Assembly (NCBI GenBank): GCA_023663085.1
Contig: JAMPIB010000030.1
Location: 1-42,962 of the forward strand
From: Ruminococcus sp.
Lineage (GTDB): Bacteria > Bacillota > Clostridia > Lachnospirales > Lachnospiraceae
DNA length: 42,962 nt
Direction: 5' to 3'
Shown: positions 25,384-33,945 of the stretch, piece by piece
Layout: each line of letters begins with the position of its first letter
How positions within the stretch are numbered: the first letter of the stretch is position 1
The notes under the pieces: generated by a model
Told to the model about the DNA's origin: nothing
Seen by the model: only the letters and a program-made list of their open reading frames with translations
Database searches by the model: none
Translations under genes and position numbers: made by a program

Positions 25384-26772
25384 TTAGAAGTCAAACTTAT
25401 CCGCAAAGTAAGCCTCCAGCTCCGCGATCGCCACACGCTCCTGCTCCATGGAATCACGGAATCTGACCGTTACGCACTGGTCATTCTCGGAATCAAAATC
25501 GTATGTAACGCAAAACGGCGTTCCAATCTCGTCCTGTCTTCTGTAACGTTTACCGATATTGCCTCTGTCGTCAAATTCGCAGTTATATTTCTTAGAAAGT
25601 GTGGTGAAAATTTTCTCCGCGCCTTCGTTTAACTTCTTGGAAAGCGGCAGCACGCCGATCTTAACAGGCGCCAGCGCCGGATGAAAATGCAGTACGGTAC
25701 GCATATCCCCCTCTCCAATCTCCTCCTCGTCATAAGCACCGCAGAGTACGGCTAAGAAAAGCCTCTCTACGCCTAACGACGGTTCAATCACATAAGGGAT
25801 ATATTTCTGCTGTTTTTCATCGTCAAAATAACTCATATCCTGTCTCGACACATTCTGATGCTGCGTCAGATCATAGTCGGTTCTATCTGCAATCCCCCAC
25901 AACTCGCCCCATCCGAAAGGAAAGAGAAATTCGATATCTGTCGTCGCTTTGGAATAGAACGACAGTTCCTCCTTCTCGTGGTCACGGACTCTCATTTCCT
26001 CTTCTTTCATGCCAAGGCTCTTTAAAAAGTCAATACAATATTTTTTCCAGTATGCGAACCACTCCAGATCGGTATCCGGCTCACAGAAAAATTCCATTTC
26101 CATCTGCTCAAACTCCCGCACGCGGAAAATAAAGTTGCCCGGCGTGATTTCGTTTCTAAAAGATTTGCCTACCTGACAGATGCCGAAAGGAATCTTTTTA
26201 CGGGATGTTCTCTGTACATTCTTGAAGTTTACAAAAATACCCTGTGCGGTTTCGGGTCTTAAATATACCGTATTCTTGGCATCTTCCGTAACCCCCTGAA
26301 AAGTCTTGAACATCAGATTGAACTCTCTGATATCCGTAAAATTATGTTTGCCGCAGGTCGGGCAGGGCACCTGATTTTTTTCAATAAATTCTTTCATCTG
26401 CTCCTGGCTCCAGCCGTCTATGGAACTTTCCAATTCTATTCCCTTTTCTTTGGCATAATTCTCAATCATCTGGTCAGCGCGGAAACGCTCATGACACTCT
26501 TTACAATCCATTAACGGGTCGGAAAAACTTCCCAGATGCCCCGAAGCAACCCATGTCTGGGGATTCATCAAAATAGCGCAGTCCACGCCTACATTATAGG
26601 GACTTTCCATTACAAATTTCTGCCACCAAGCCTTTTTGATATTATTCTTAAGTTCCACGCCAAGGTTACCGAAATCCCATGTATTTGCCAGGCCCCCGTA
26701 AATTTCTGAACCCGGATATACAAATCCCCTTGATTTTGCCAGTGCCACGATCTTTTCCATTGTTTTTTCCAT
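25384..26772 (-). CDS. glyS: Glycine--tRNA ligase (alpha2 type)
   Basis: Charges tRNA-Gly. The 462-aa single-chain, class II, eukaryote-like form rather than the GlyQ/GlyS tetramer. Motifs: [20 protein letters not shown] start, zinc-site cysteines in CKECHERF and [38 protein letters not shown] (motif 2) and the C-terminal anticodon-binding domain. The GPS-type motif 3 ([13 protein letters not shown]) is intact. It sits between the lipoprotein gene and alaS, 41 and 37 bp away. Confidence 0.97.
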   Translation of the reverse strand: MEKTMEKIVALAKSRGFVYPGSEIYGGLANTWDFGNLGVELKNNIKKAWWQKFVMESPYNVGVDCAILMNPQTWVASGHLGSFSDPLMDCKECHERFRADQMIENYAKEKGIELESSIDGWSQEQMKEFIEKNQVPCPTCGKHNFTDIREFNLMFKTFQGVTEDAKNTVYLRPETAQGIFVNFKNVQRTSRKKIPFGICQVGKSFRNEITPGNFIFRVREFEQMEMEFFCEPDTDLEWFAYWKKYCIDFLKSLGMKEEEMRVRDHEKEELSFYSKATTDIEFLFPFGWGELWGIADRTDYDLTQHQNVSRQDMSYFDDEKQQKYIPYVIEPSLGVERLFLAVLCGAYDEEEIGEGDMRTVLHFHPALAPVKIGVLPLSKKLNEGAEKIFTTLSKKYNCEFDDRGNIGKRYRRQDEIGTPFCVTYDFDSENDQCVTVRFRDSMEQERVAIAELEAYFADKFDF

Positions 26773-26813
26773 AATTTCCTACTCCTTCCCTGCTGTTCTT
26801 ATCAATATGCCTC

Positions 26814-27404
26814 TTAGAATACGATATAAGAAAGCACATCCTCTTTTTCCTGCGTTACGATGACAGCGTCTTTTTTACCGGATAAGGTAATATTGCCGCT
26901 GGTATATAAAATATTGTCATAGACGTTGACATCCAGCTTTTCACCATCTTTTACCTGTATGATGACAATGCTGTCTTCGCTGATAGCGGACAGTTCCTCT
27001 TCATTTATGGCATTCCCTTCCCCATCGACCAGGTCTTTTAACGAATACCCTGCTTCTATGGCCTCTCCAACGGTTCCGCAGAAAAGTTCCCGTCTGATAT
27101 ACCGCACATAATCCTCACCGGTCTGATACTTCATTTTTACAATAAAAATTCCGTCTTTTACCTCCACAGACTCACAGATAATGGCTCCCTCATTCACATT
27201 ACGCTGATCTATCCTCTGCTGCACGAGTTCTTCCACTCCAGCCTCATCATAATAATTCCGATCGGCCACACCGACCATAGTATGTCTGATCGTACCATCT
27301 TTTTGCAAAGAAAACACATCCATATCAGGAGTCTCGGCACCGCCGCATCCTGTCAGAAGAAATACCGCTGTCATGATCGTCAAGGTCTTTTTCCATTTTC
27401 GCAT
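26814..27404 (-). CDS. Putative lipoprotein, 196 aa
   Basis: The signal peptide KTLTIMTAVFLLTGCGG contains a lipobox (LTGC), so it should be lipid-anchored on the outer membrane face. The mature part has no domain I recognise. It is acidic, with alternating charged and hydrophobic stretches ending in strands (YDNILYTSGNITLSGKKDAVIV). It is the first gene of the lipoprotein-glyS-alaS unit, with its own promoter. Why an outer-surface lipoprotein heads a tRNA synthetase unit is unclear. Confidence 0.8.
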   Translation of the reverse strand: MRKWKKTLTIMTAVFLLTGCGGAETPDMDVFSLQKDGTIRHTMVGVADRNYYDEAGVEELVQQRIDQRNVNEGAIICESVEVKDGIFIVKMKYQTGEDYVRYIRRELFCGTVGEAIEAGYSLKDLVDGEGNAINEEELSAISEDSIVIIQVKDGEKLDVNVYDNILYTSGNITLSGKKDAVIVTQEKEDVLSYIVF

Positions 27405-27448
27405 AAATTTTCCTCCGGGTTTTCCAAACAGATAACATACTGCATTAC

Positions 27449-27477
27449 ATTATATCCGACTTAATCGGGTTTTTCAA
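27449..27477 (-). promoter_or_regulatory. Promoter of lipoprotein-glyS-alaS with internal palindrome
   Basis: On the minus strand TTGAAA (27472-27477), 17 bp, TATAAT (27449-27454). The spacer carries CCGATTAAGTCGG, a CCGA/TCGG dyad with a 5-bp centre, placed where a repressor could bind between -35 and -10. The stretch 27478-27506 before recO shows no other element. Confidence 0.75.
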
Positions 27478-27506
27478 CACACATCTTGTGAAATTACAGG
27501 TTTGGA

Positions 27507-28151
27507 TCACAGGTTTTCTACAATTTCCAGACTCTTAAAAGTCTTATCCACATATCGCCTCCTGTAATCATCCGCAATTTCCCGCAGCTGCGCCAGCACA
27601 CTGTCCGTCACCGTAAAAGTATATAATTTTTCCACGGGAGAAGTCATAATGTAATGCACCGCGTATCTGGTGGATTCTTCATAGACGCCCTCCGGCATAC
27701 CTGGAAACTCGCCGTCAAGCACCATGGCTTTCATCTCAAATATGTAACGCACCAGCTTATTGGGGAACTTTTCATGCATCAGCGCCCGCAGGGACTGATA
27801 CAGGAGTTTGAGCATCTCCTTATCTTCATTATTCTCTCTGGTATAGTAATCCATGACCTCCAGAAAGTACATCCCGTAATACGCACCTTCAAAATCGCTG
27901 CGCAATCCTTCAAAATAATTACTGATATCCGCTTCTACGAGACTATAGGAGTTCCTGCCCGCATAAAGTCTGAAACTGCCGAAAGAAAAAGGGTTCGTAG
28001 CGGCTAAAAGCCGGCTGTTTGGTTTCCTTGCTCCTCTTGCAAACGCAGAGACCTTCCCTTTTTCTTTCGTTAAAATAACAATCCTTCTATCATATTCGCC
28101 GATCGGTTCAGCTTTTAAGATCATGCCCGTAATCTCTGTAAATTCCTGCAT
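27507..28151 (-). CDS. recO: DNA repair protein RecO
   Basis: Loads RecA at gapped DNA with RecR. About 214 aa from the chosen start: an N-terminal OB fold (ITGMILKAEPIGEYDRRIVILTKEKGKVSAFARGARKPNSRL reads as family, in parts) and a helical C-terminal part. It is shorter than the usual 240-250 aa and contains no cysteine, so the common four-Cys zinc site is absent. The start at 28151 (MQEFTEITGMIL) has AGGTGG 8 nt upstream; the ATG at 28184 adds unlike residues. It overlaps the yqzL end by 44 bp. Confidence 0.9.
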   Translation of the reverse strand: MQEFTEITGMILKAEPIGEYDRRIVILTKEKGKVSAFARGARKPNSRLLAATNPFSFGSFRLYAGRNSYSLVEADISNYFEGLRSDFEGAYYGMYFLEVMDYYTRENNEDKEMLKLLYQSLRALMHEKFPNKLVRYIFEMKAMVLDGEFPGMPEGVYEESTRYAVHYIMTSPVEKLYTFTVTDSVLAQLREIADDYRRRYVDKTFKSLEIVENL

Positions 28152-28293
28152 AAGAATATCCACCTGACTTATTTTCCCTGGCATCGCGCTCTATGATGCC
28201 ATCCTTTATCCTGTGCTCTTCTTTTTTGTAAGACAGGAAATCATCCACTTTCCCCGTCACAAGAAATCTGTCCCAGTAATTTATCTCCTTCAT
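28108..28293 (-). CDS. yqzL: YqzL family small protein
   Basis: A 61-aa protein. The first half, YWDRFLVTGKVDDFLSYKKE, matches the YqzL pattern (W-x2-F-x2-TG-x-[VI]-x2-[FY]-L-x-YK) found between era and recO in Bacillus and Clostridia, just as here. The C-terminal half is polar and not conserved in my memory of the family. Role unknown. Start 28293: AGGGGG precedes it by 6 nt; an ATG at 28311 is less likely. Confidence 0.75.
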   Translation of the reverse strand: MKEINYWDRFLVTGKVDDFLSYKKEEHRIKDGIIERDARENKSGGYSYAGIYRDYGHDLKS

Positions 28294-28346
28294 CTTAAGC
28301 CCCCTGATCAAATGTATGCTGTTAGGGTTCGCTTTTTTTTGTTTTT

Positions 28347-29252
28347 CTATTCGGAATCCTTGGGATTATATCCGAAATTTTTCAGAAGAAAATCACTGTC
28401 CCGCCAGTCTTTTTTTACCTTCACCCAGAGTTTTAAATTCACCTGTTTTCCCACCAGATCCTCGATGTCGATTCTGGCCATGGAACCGATCTTTTTCAGC
28501 ATCTGGCCCTGCTTTCCGATGATGATCCCCTTATGGGAATCCCGCTCACAGACAATCGTTGCCTCGATATCCACGATATGCTTTCTAAAGTTCATAGACT
28601 CAATGGAGACCGCAACGCCGTGCGGTATCTCGTCTTCCAGACATCGAAGCGCTTTTTCACGGATCAGTTCCGCCGTGATCTGACGGATTGGCTGGTCTGT
28701 TACCGTATCTTCATCATAAAAAGGCTCTCCATAAGGAAGATATTTCATGATACAGTCTATCAGTTCCTGCGTTCCATCACCTTTTAAGGCCGATACTGGT
28801 ACGATCTCTGCAAAATCCATCTGCTTTCTGTAAGTGTCGATAAAAATAAGAATCTCTTCTTTTTTAACGGTATCTATCTTATTTATCACAAGAATAACGG
28901 GTGTTTTTGTTTTCTTCAACTTTTCGATAATATGCTGTTCACCCGCGCCGATATAATTGCTGGCTTCTACCAGCCATAATACGACATCCACATCCGCAAG
29001 CGTCCGCTCCGCAACGTTTACCATATAATTTCCGAGTTTGTTTTTGGCCTTATGGATACCGGGCGTATCTAAGAACACAATCTGCCCTTCCCCGGAAGTA
29101 TAGACGGTCTGGATACGGTTTCTGGTCGTCTGCGGCTTGCTGGACGTAATGGCAATTTTTTGTCCGATCATAGTATTCATCAATGTGGATTTTCCTACAT
29201 TGGGTCTGCCGACCAGCGCGGCAAAACCTGCTTTATACTGTTTCTTTTCCAT
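28347..29252 (-). CDS. era: GTPase Era
   Basis: This ribosome-assembly GTPase binds the 3' end of 16S rRNA. The 301-aa protein has GRPNVGKSTLMNTMIGQ (G1), TSKPQTTRNR (G2), LDTPGIHKAK (G3), VINKIDTV (G4) and a C-terminal KH domain with GIIIGKQGQMLKKIG. Its ATG lies one base after the DUF4349 stop, so translation is probably coupled. Followed after 53 bp by yqzL. Confidence 0.97.
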   Translation of the reverse strand: MEKKQYKAGFAALVGRPNVGKSTLMNTMIGQKIAITSSKPQTTRNRIQTVYTSGEGQIVFLDTPGIHKAKNKLGNYMVNVAERTLADVDVVLWLVEASNYIGAGEQHIIEKLKKTKTPVILVINKIDTVKKEEILIFIDTYRKQMDFAEIVPVSALKGDGTQELIDCIMKYLPYGEPFYDEDTVTDQPIRQITAELIREKALRCLEDEIPHGVAVSIESMNFRKHIVDIEATIVCERDSHKGIIIGKQGQMLKKIGSMARIDIEDLVGKQVNLKLWVKVKKDWRDSDFLLKNFGYNPKDSE

Positions 29253-29253
29253 A

Positions 29254-30255
29254 TCAGTTGTTATCCTTTGTCTCTGTCGTATTTTCCTGCATGGCTTCTA
29301 ATCTGGCCCTCTTCCTGCGCCTGTGACGCATCAAAAGCAATACGATAACAAGAAGGATGAGCGCCCAGATCACCAGATACGGAATATGGGCTACAAACCA
29401 GATAAATCCGCTTTCGATATCGTCACCGATACTGTAAAGCGACCTGACAAAGCCGTTTTTCATTTTATCCAGAGCGGAGGTTTCCTCCGTCGGCGTAAAC
29501 TGCCTTACTTCCTCGATATTTAGATGGATCGTGCTGTAGTCGATCTGATTGACCAGCGTCCGTAGCTGCGACTCCATGCTTTCCAGTTCATAGCGCACAT
29601 CGGAGAGCCTCTGCTCGATGGTGATGATATCCTCTACAGATTCCGCCTGCGTCAGCAGTTCCAGCAGCCTCTCCTGCTCTGTCTCCAAAGCCTTTTTGCG
29701 GCTTTCCAGATCCACATACTGCAAGGTGACGTCCTCGACCTGCTCTTCTTTGTTCGTGATATTGCTCTGCCCGCCGACCATGACTATAAATTCATCCAGC
29801 CGGGACGCCGGGATACGGATATCCAGCTGCGCGCTGCGCATATCTTTATAAGAGGCGTACTGACTGCCGTTATACTGGTACTGATACTCGATATAACCGC
29901 CCAGATCCGTGATCTGCTTTTGCAGACTGCCAAGCAGGGCATCATAATTTTCCGTTTCCACATTCATCCTTACGGTTCTGATCAGTTTCCGCTGCGCCGT
30001 CTGTACATTCTCATCCAGAACTTCTGCTGCGCCTTCCGCCTCATACCCTTCTTCCGCAGCCTCCGCATAACTGTAGTCTTCCTCATATACATAGGTTTCC
30101 GCAGCCGCAGCCGTATCTGTGGTCGCATATCCGCCGCCGGAGTCATAGGCTGATTCCGTCTTGTATCCCGTATCGTTATAGGCGGTGCCGCAGCCAGTTA
30201 AAATAGCGAGTGTTATTAAAATCGCCATTAACCTGCTGTTCCTTCTTTTTTTCAT
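29254..30255 (-). CDS. DUF4349 domain lipoprotein
   Basis: A 333-aa surface lipoprotein. Signal peptide with lipobox (LAILTGCG), then a low-complexity acidic/Tyr-rich spacer (about 25-90, many Glu, Ala, Tyr), then DUF4349: RKLIRTVRMNVETENYDALL, IPASRLDEFI, a coiled coil around 170-220 (ESRKKALETEQERLLELL), and a transmembrane helix near 290-310 followed by RHRRRKRAR. So it is held at both ends. GGAGG precedes the ATG; 18 bp after the peptidase gene. Confidence 0.88.
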   Translation of the reverse strand: MKKRRNSRLMAILITLAILTGCGTAYNDTGYKTESAYDSGGGYATTDTAAAAETYVYEEDYSYAEAAEEGYEAEGAAEVLDENVQTAQRKLIRTVRMNVETENYDALLGSLQKQITDLGGYIEYQYQYNGSQYASYKDMRSAQLDIRIPASRLDEFIVMVGGQSNITNKEEQVEDVTLQYVDLESRKKALETEQERLLELLTQAESVEDIITIEQRLSDVRYELESMESQLRTLVNQIDYSTIHLNIEEVRQFTPTEETSALDKMKNGFVRSLYSIGDDIESGFIWFVAHIPYLVIWALILLVIVLLLMRHRRRKRARLEAMQENTTETKDNN

Positions 30256-30273
30256 AATACTCCTCCCGTTATC

Positions 30274-33195
30274 CTAGTGAAACAGATACTCTATTTTGCC
30301 GAACAGTTCCTGCTGTCCCTTGATCTTCTCTTCATTTCCTACCACGCACAGGCAATCGGCGTCCATAAACGCATCAATATATTCCGCCAGACTCCTTATC
30401 GTCTTCTCATCTGCCGCCAGCAGTTCATCCCGCTCCTTCTGCACCTGTCCGTCCGTATAATGTGTCATATAACCCGTCAGAGAATACGTTCCTTTCGCGG
30501 AAGGCGTCATCGGCATATCCAGCTCGCTGACCGCGCCGATGATATACTGCGTCATGGTCCTTTCATCCGCCTCAAAATGTTTTACATACTCCGCGGCCTT
30601 TTCATATACATCTATCGTCTGTTCCAGATTCGGATCCCTGTAAGAGACGAAATAGCTCTCGCCGGATTTGCCGAAACTGCACATGCAGCCGTATGCGCCG
30701 CCTTTTACCCTTACCTGCATCCACAGATAATCGTAACCCATGATGACTTTCAGGGCTTTTAACGCCCCTGTATACGGCAGACCTTTACGGCTGAAATTGC
30801 CGGCCCGGCATACATACTGTACCTGAGAGGATGACATAAATCCTTCATTTTTCTTTTCCGGCTCCGGCTGGTATGCGCCCGCGGAGGCTGTCGTCCGGTA
30901 CAGACTGTCTTTAAAAGAAACGATGAGCGTTTCCAGACCTTGCAGGCCCTCTTTCTGCGCTGTGTAATCTACCATCAGATTCTCTGGCCGGAAAAGACAT
31001 TCACAAAGCTTTTGCAAGTTTTCCTGCAATTCTTTTTTTCTACTGTCAAAATGATCGTCCAGATCTTCCAACATCCGATAATACGCCATTCCGCTTAACT
31101 GATCGGCGATCGAAGCCGTCCGTGAGATATAGGATAACGCCCGGATGGCAGCTACCGCATGTCCGGCATCCATCATATTCGCCTGACTCTGCGAACGCAG
31201 TTCCGCGATCAGTTCATGCAGACGCTTGGTATCGTCGAAACGGGAGTGCATGACGATTTCTTCCACCAGATTAAAGGCTTTTTCCAGATTTTCATAAAGA
31301 ACCTTTACTTTGACTTCCAGCGTCGCCGTATAGTCCGTAAGCGTTCTCGAATCAATATAGGTATTGGCTGCCTGACTGATGCCGCCTGTCTGGATATTGA
31401 TCTCATTAAACAACTCGCCATAGGTATAATGATCCGTATCTACCAGTCCCAGTACTGCTTTTAAGACTCCCAGATAAGGGAACAGGTTCTCCGGCACCTG
31501 CCGCAAGTCAAACATAAAACGCAGATAACCGATACCGTTTGTATAAATATCATGATATAAAAGCGTGGTATCGCCAACCTTTTTTTCTTCGTTTACATAC
31601 TTTTCGGCTTCTTTTTTGATATCGGCCCTTGTAAGCAGCGGAATCTTTTCCAGATCCTCTTTACTGTCCGCCTCTTCCTGATAGGCTCGCAGCGCCTTAG
31701 TCTGCGCGACGATCTCTTCCAACTGTTCTTTGGAAAATTCCGCCTTTTTGGCGGCCAGCTTCTGCGCCAGTTCTCTGTCTTTTTTACCGGTAAGTCCCCT
31801 CTCCGGTTCTACGACGACCATCGTCTTGTGCTGATTATCCAATAAAAACTTTTGTATCAACTGCTCATAATAATCGCTGTCAACGGCCTCTTTTAACGTT
31901 TTATAAGTCGCCTCCGCCTCCATATGCAGAAACGGTGCATTATCATCATAAAGCCAGCTGTCGAACATCTGTAGACCATACATCAGCCCTTTCGGATAAG
32001 AGCCGAAGTCCGCCTCCCGGAAACGAAATTCGTAATAATTCAGTCCGGCCCGCAGCGCTTTTTTATCCAGTCCTTCCCGAACCAGCTTTTTCAAGGTCTC
32101 ATCTATCACCTTGATAAATTCGTCGAGCTGATCTGCATTGGCATTCTTGGCCGTGACCGTAAAATACGGCTGCCTGATCCCGCTGTCATAAAGACTGTAA
32201 ATATCCTTGCCGATCCCCTTATCGATCAGCGCCTGCTTGAGCGGTGCACCGGGTGCGGAACAGAGCACATAATCCAGCACCTTGAAGGCAATATACTGTT
32301 CTTTGTCCAGATGATCTCCCAGAGAAACATTATAGGATAAATAAGTGGCGTCCGTCTCTGCTTCTCCCTCTGTGATCGAATACTTCTCCCTGACCGTGAC
32401 CGGCTTAGCAAAGGACGGCTCCACCTCCACTTCGGAGTCAATCTTCAGTTCCTCATAGGCCGACAGATACGCCTCATCCAGAAACTGTAACTTTTCAGCC
32501 ATATCCATATCACCATAGAGATAGATATAACTGTTGGAAGGATGATAGTATTTTGTATGGAAATCCAGAAAACCTTCATATGTCAGATCCGGGATATCAT
32601 TCGGGTCTCCGCCGGAATTGACCGCATAGGCCGTATGCGGATACAGAGAGTTCATTGTCGTGATATTCAGCACTTCATCCGGTGAAGAAAGCGCCCCCTT
32701 CATCTCATTATAGACGACACCGTTGATGGTAAGCTCGTCCGCAGCATCCTCTAACTCATAGTGCCAGCCTTCCTGCCGCATGATCTTCTCTTCATGATAG
32801 ATATTCGGATGAAAAACAGCGTCCAGATATACATCCATCAGATTCTGAAAATCCTTCGCATTGCAGCTTGCTACCGGGTATAAAGTCTTGTCCGGATAGG
32901 TGATGGCATTTAGGAACGTATTCAAAGACCCCTTAACCAGTTCGATAAAAGGATCTTTAACGGGGAATTTATCGGAACCGCAGAGTACGCTGTGCTCAAT
33001 GATATGCGCCACGCCCGTACTGTCTTTGGGCGGCGTCCTGAAACCGATACAGAAAACTTTGTTATCGTCATCATTAGAAGCCAGCACAACTCTGGCTCCC
33101 GTCTTCTTATGTTTCATTAAATAACACTCGGAATTTAATTCTTTTATGCTCTTTTTTTCTATAATTGTATAAGCCTGTAACTGTTCTATCTGCAT
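30274..33195 (-). CDS. M16C-family zinc peptidase (presequence-protease-like)
   Basis: A 973-aa single-chain peptidase of the M16C/PreP-insulinase group. The inverted zinc motif is HIIEHSVLCGS (HxxEH), with the downstream Glu near NEMKGALSSP, where ELVKGSLNTFLNAITYPDKT is typical. Two M16 halves and an M16C-associated central domain follow, as in yeast Cym1 and plant PreP. These enzymes degrade short peptides in a closed chamber. No signal peptide, so cytoplasmic. First gene of the unit with era and recO. AAGG precedes the start. Confidence 0.92.
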   Translation of the reverse strand: MQIEQLQAYTIIEKKSIKELNSECYLMKHKKTGARVVLASNDDDNKVFCIGFRTPPKDSTGVAHIIEHSVLCGSDKFPVKDPFIELVKGSLNTFLNAITYPDKTLYPVASCNAKDFQNLMDVYLDAVFHPNIYHEEKIMRQEGWHYELEDAADELTINGVVYNEMKGALSSPDEVLNITTMNSLYPHTAYAVNSGGDPNDIPDLTYEGFLDFHTKYYHPSNSYIYLYGDMDMAEKLQFLDEAYLSAYEELKIDSEVEVEPSFAKPVTVREKYSITEGEAETDATYLSYNVSLGDHLDKEQYIAFKVLDYVLCSAPGAPLKQALIDKGIGKDIYSLYDSGIRQPYFTVTAKNANADQLDEFIKVIDETLKKLVREGLDKKALRAGLNYYEFRFREADFGSYPKGLMYGLQMFDSWLYDDNAPFLHMEAEATYKTLKEAVDSDYYEQLIQKFLLDNQHKTMVVVEPERGLTGKKDRELAQKLAAKKAEFSKEQLEEIVAQTKALRAYQEEADSKEDLEKIPLLTRADIKKEAEKYVNEEKKVGDTTLLYHDIYTNGIGYLRFMFDLRQVPENLFPYLGVLKAVLGLVDTDHYTYGELFNEINIQTGGISQAANTYIDSRTLTDYTATLEVKVKVLYENLEKAFNLVEEIVMHSRFDDTKRLHELIAELRSQSQANMMDAGHAVAAIRALSYISRTASIADQLSGMAYYRMLEDLDDHFDSRKKELQENLQKLCECLFRPENLMVDYTAQKEGLQGLETLIVSFKDSLYRTTASAGAYQPEPEKKNEGFMSSSQVQYVCRAGNFSRKGLPYTGALKALKVIMGYDYLWMQVRVKGGAYGCMCSFGKSGESYFVSYRDPNLEQTIDVYEKAAEYVKHFEADERTMTQYIIGAVSELDMPMTPSAKGTYSLTGYMTHYTDGQVQKERDELLAADEKTIRSLAEYIDAFMDADCLCVVGNEEKIKGQQELFGKIEYLFH

Positions 33196-33230
33196 TCGTT
33201 CTACCTTGCCTTTCTTCTTACATTTTCTTT

Positions 33231-33260
33231 AGTATATCACTTCTTTCAAAAGTTAGTAAA
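33231..33260 (-). promoter_or_regulatory. Predicted promoter of the M16C peptidase unit
   Basis: On the minus strand TTTACT (33255-33260), 18 bp, TATACT (33231-33236), about 36 bp before the ATG. The -35 is weak, so this is a moderate call. It abuts copy B of the palindromic repeat. Confidence 0.5.
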
Positions 33261-33297
33261 CAAGAAAATCGCTTCGCAATTATCTTGGGAAGAATGC
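33261..33297. repeat. 37-bp dispersed palindromic repeat, copy B
   Basis: Inverted relative to copy A at 22596 (two differences). It is followed at once by a second hairpin, GGAAGAATGC-ctt-GCATTCTTCC (33288-33310). It lies between the M16C promoter and the terminator of the next unit, so it may be a mobile or structural element rather than a gene-specific site. Confidence 0.8.
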
Positions 33298-33333
33298 CTT
33301 GCATTCTTCCGCTGTATCAGGGAATTTCCTAAA

Positions 33334-33378
33334 TATAATAAAAGAACAGGTAAAAACAAAAATCGTCTCTACCTGTTC
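33334..33378 (-). terminator. Terminator after the rhomboid/sigma-like/150-aa unit
   Basis: GAACAGGTA (33344-33352) and TACCTGTTC (33370-33378) form a perfect 9-bp stem, followed on the minus strand by TTTTATTATATTT. A weaker GCGATAA/TTATCGC hairpin (33459-33486) lies next to the stop of the 150-aa gene. Together with the repeat copy this accounts for most of the 293-bp gap. Confidence 0.75.
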
Positions 33379-33488
33379 AGTGTAAAAGGGGAATTTTACC
33401 TAAATTTGTTTAACAATGTCAGTTTAACAGATGGAATTGTCAAAAGCAATAGCATCCTGCGATAAGTAAATTGTTATTTATCGCGCAC

Positions 33489-33941
33489 TCAGACACTGAA
33501 CGCCATCATGGCCAGTTTGGAGAGACTGATCTCCTGTATTTTAACGCCGCATTTCTTTTTCTGCGCCAGATTCATCTGTGCAAACTCGGCAAGCGGCATG
33601 ACTTTATCGCGGTAGACCATTTTGGGGGCCCCAAAAAGCGGCTTTTTTTCTACCAGCAGGCACAGTTTGACTTTGGCCTTTAACTGCATGTAGGTGCGGT
33701 AAGAAAACATCTCCGGCGTCATATAATAAAAATGACTCTCCAATGTCGTATCCGGCGCCGTATCTTTCATAATATAATGTTCAATGATGCTTTTCAATTT
33801 AAAAGGAACCATCTCATGTCCAAGCAGTTCCTCATAATCATAACAGGCGCCCAGATAAAGGTTGCCAACGTCCTGCATATAGTATTTGAAATCATTGTCC
33901 GGAATCTCCGGGGTCTGCGTTTTTGTATTCTGTGTGTCCAT
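33489..33941 (-). CDS. Unknown protein, 150 aa, paired with the sigma-like gene
   Basis: Not recognised. A soluble alpha/beta protein with no signal or membrane segment; the N-terminal 20 residues are polar, the rest includes DFKYYMQDVGNLYLGACYDY and KSIIEHYIMKDT. Its ATG lies 4 bp after the stop of the sigma-like gene, with AAGGT 8 nt ahead, so the two are translationally linked. Function unknown; the pairing suggests it works with the sigma-like protein, perhaps as a partner or regulator. That is inference only. Confidence 0.7.
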   Translation of the reverse strand: MDTQNTKTQTPEIPDNDFKYYMQDVGNLYLGACYDYEELLGHEMVPFKLKSIIEHYIMKDTAPDTTLESHFYYMTPEMFSYRTYMQLKAKVKLCLLVEKKPLFGAPKMVYRDKVMPLAEFAQMNLAQKKKCGVKIQEISLSKLAMMAFSV

Positions 33942-33945
33942 TGTT

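Noticed and set aside
26773-26813. T-box leader ahead of glyS
   Set aside because: The gap is only 41 bp; no T-box core or terminator stem fits.
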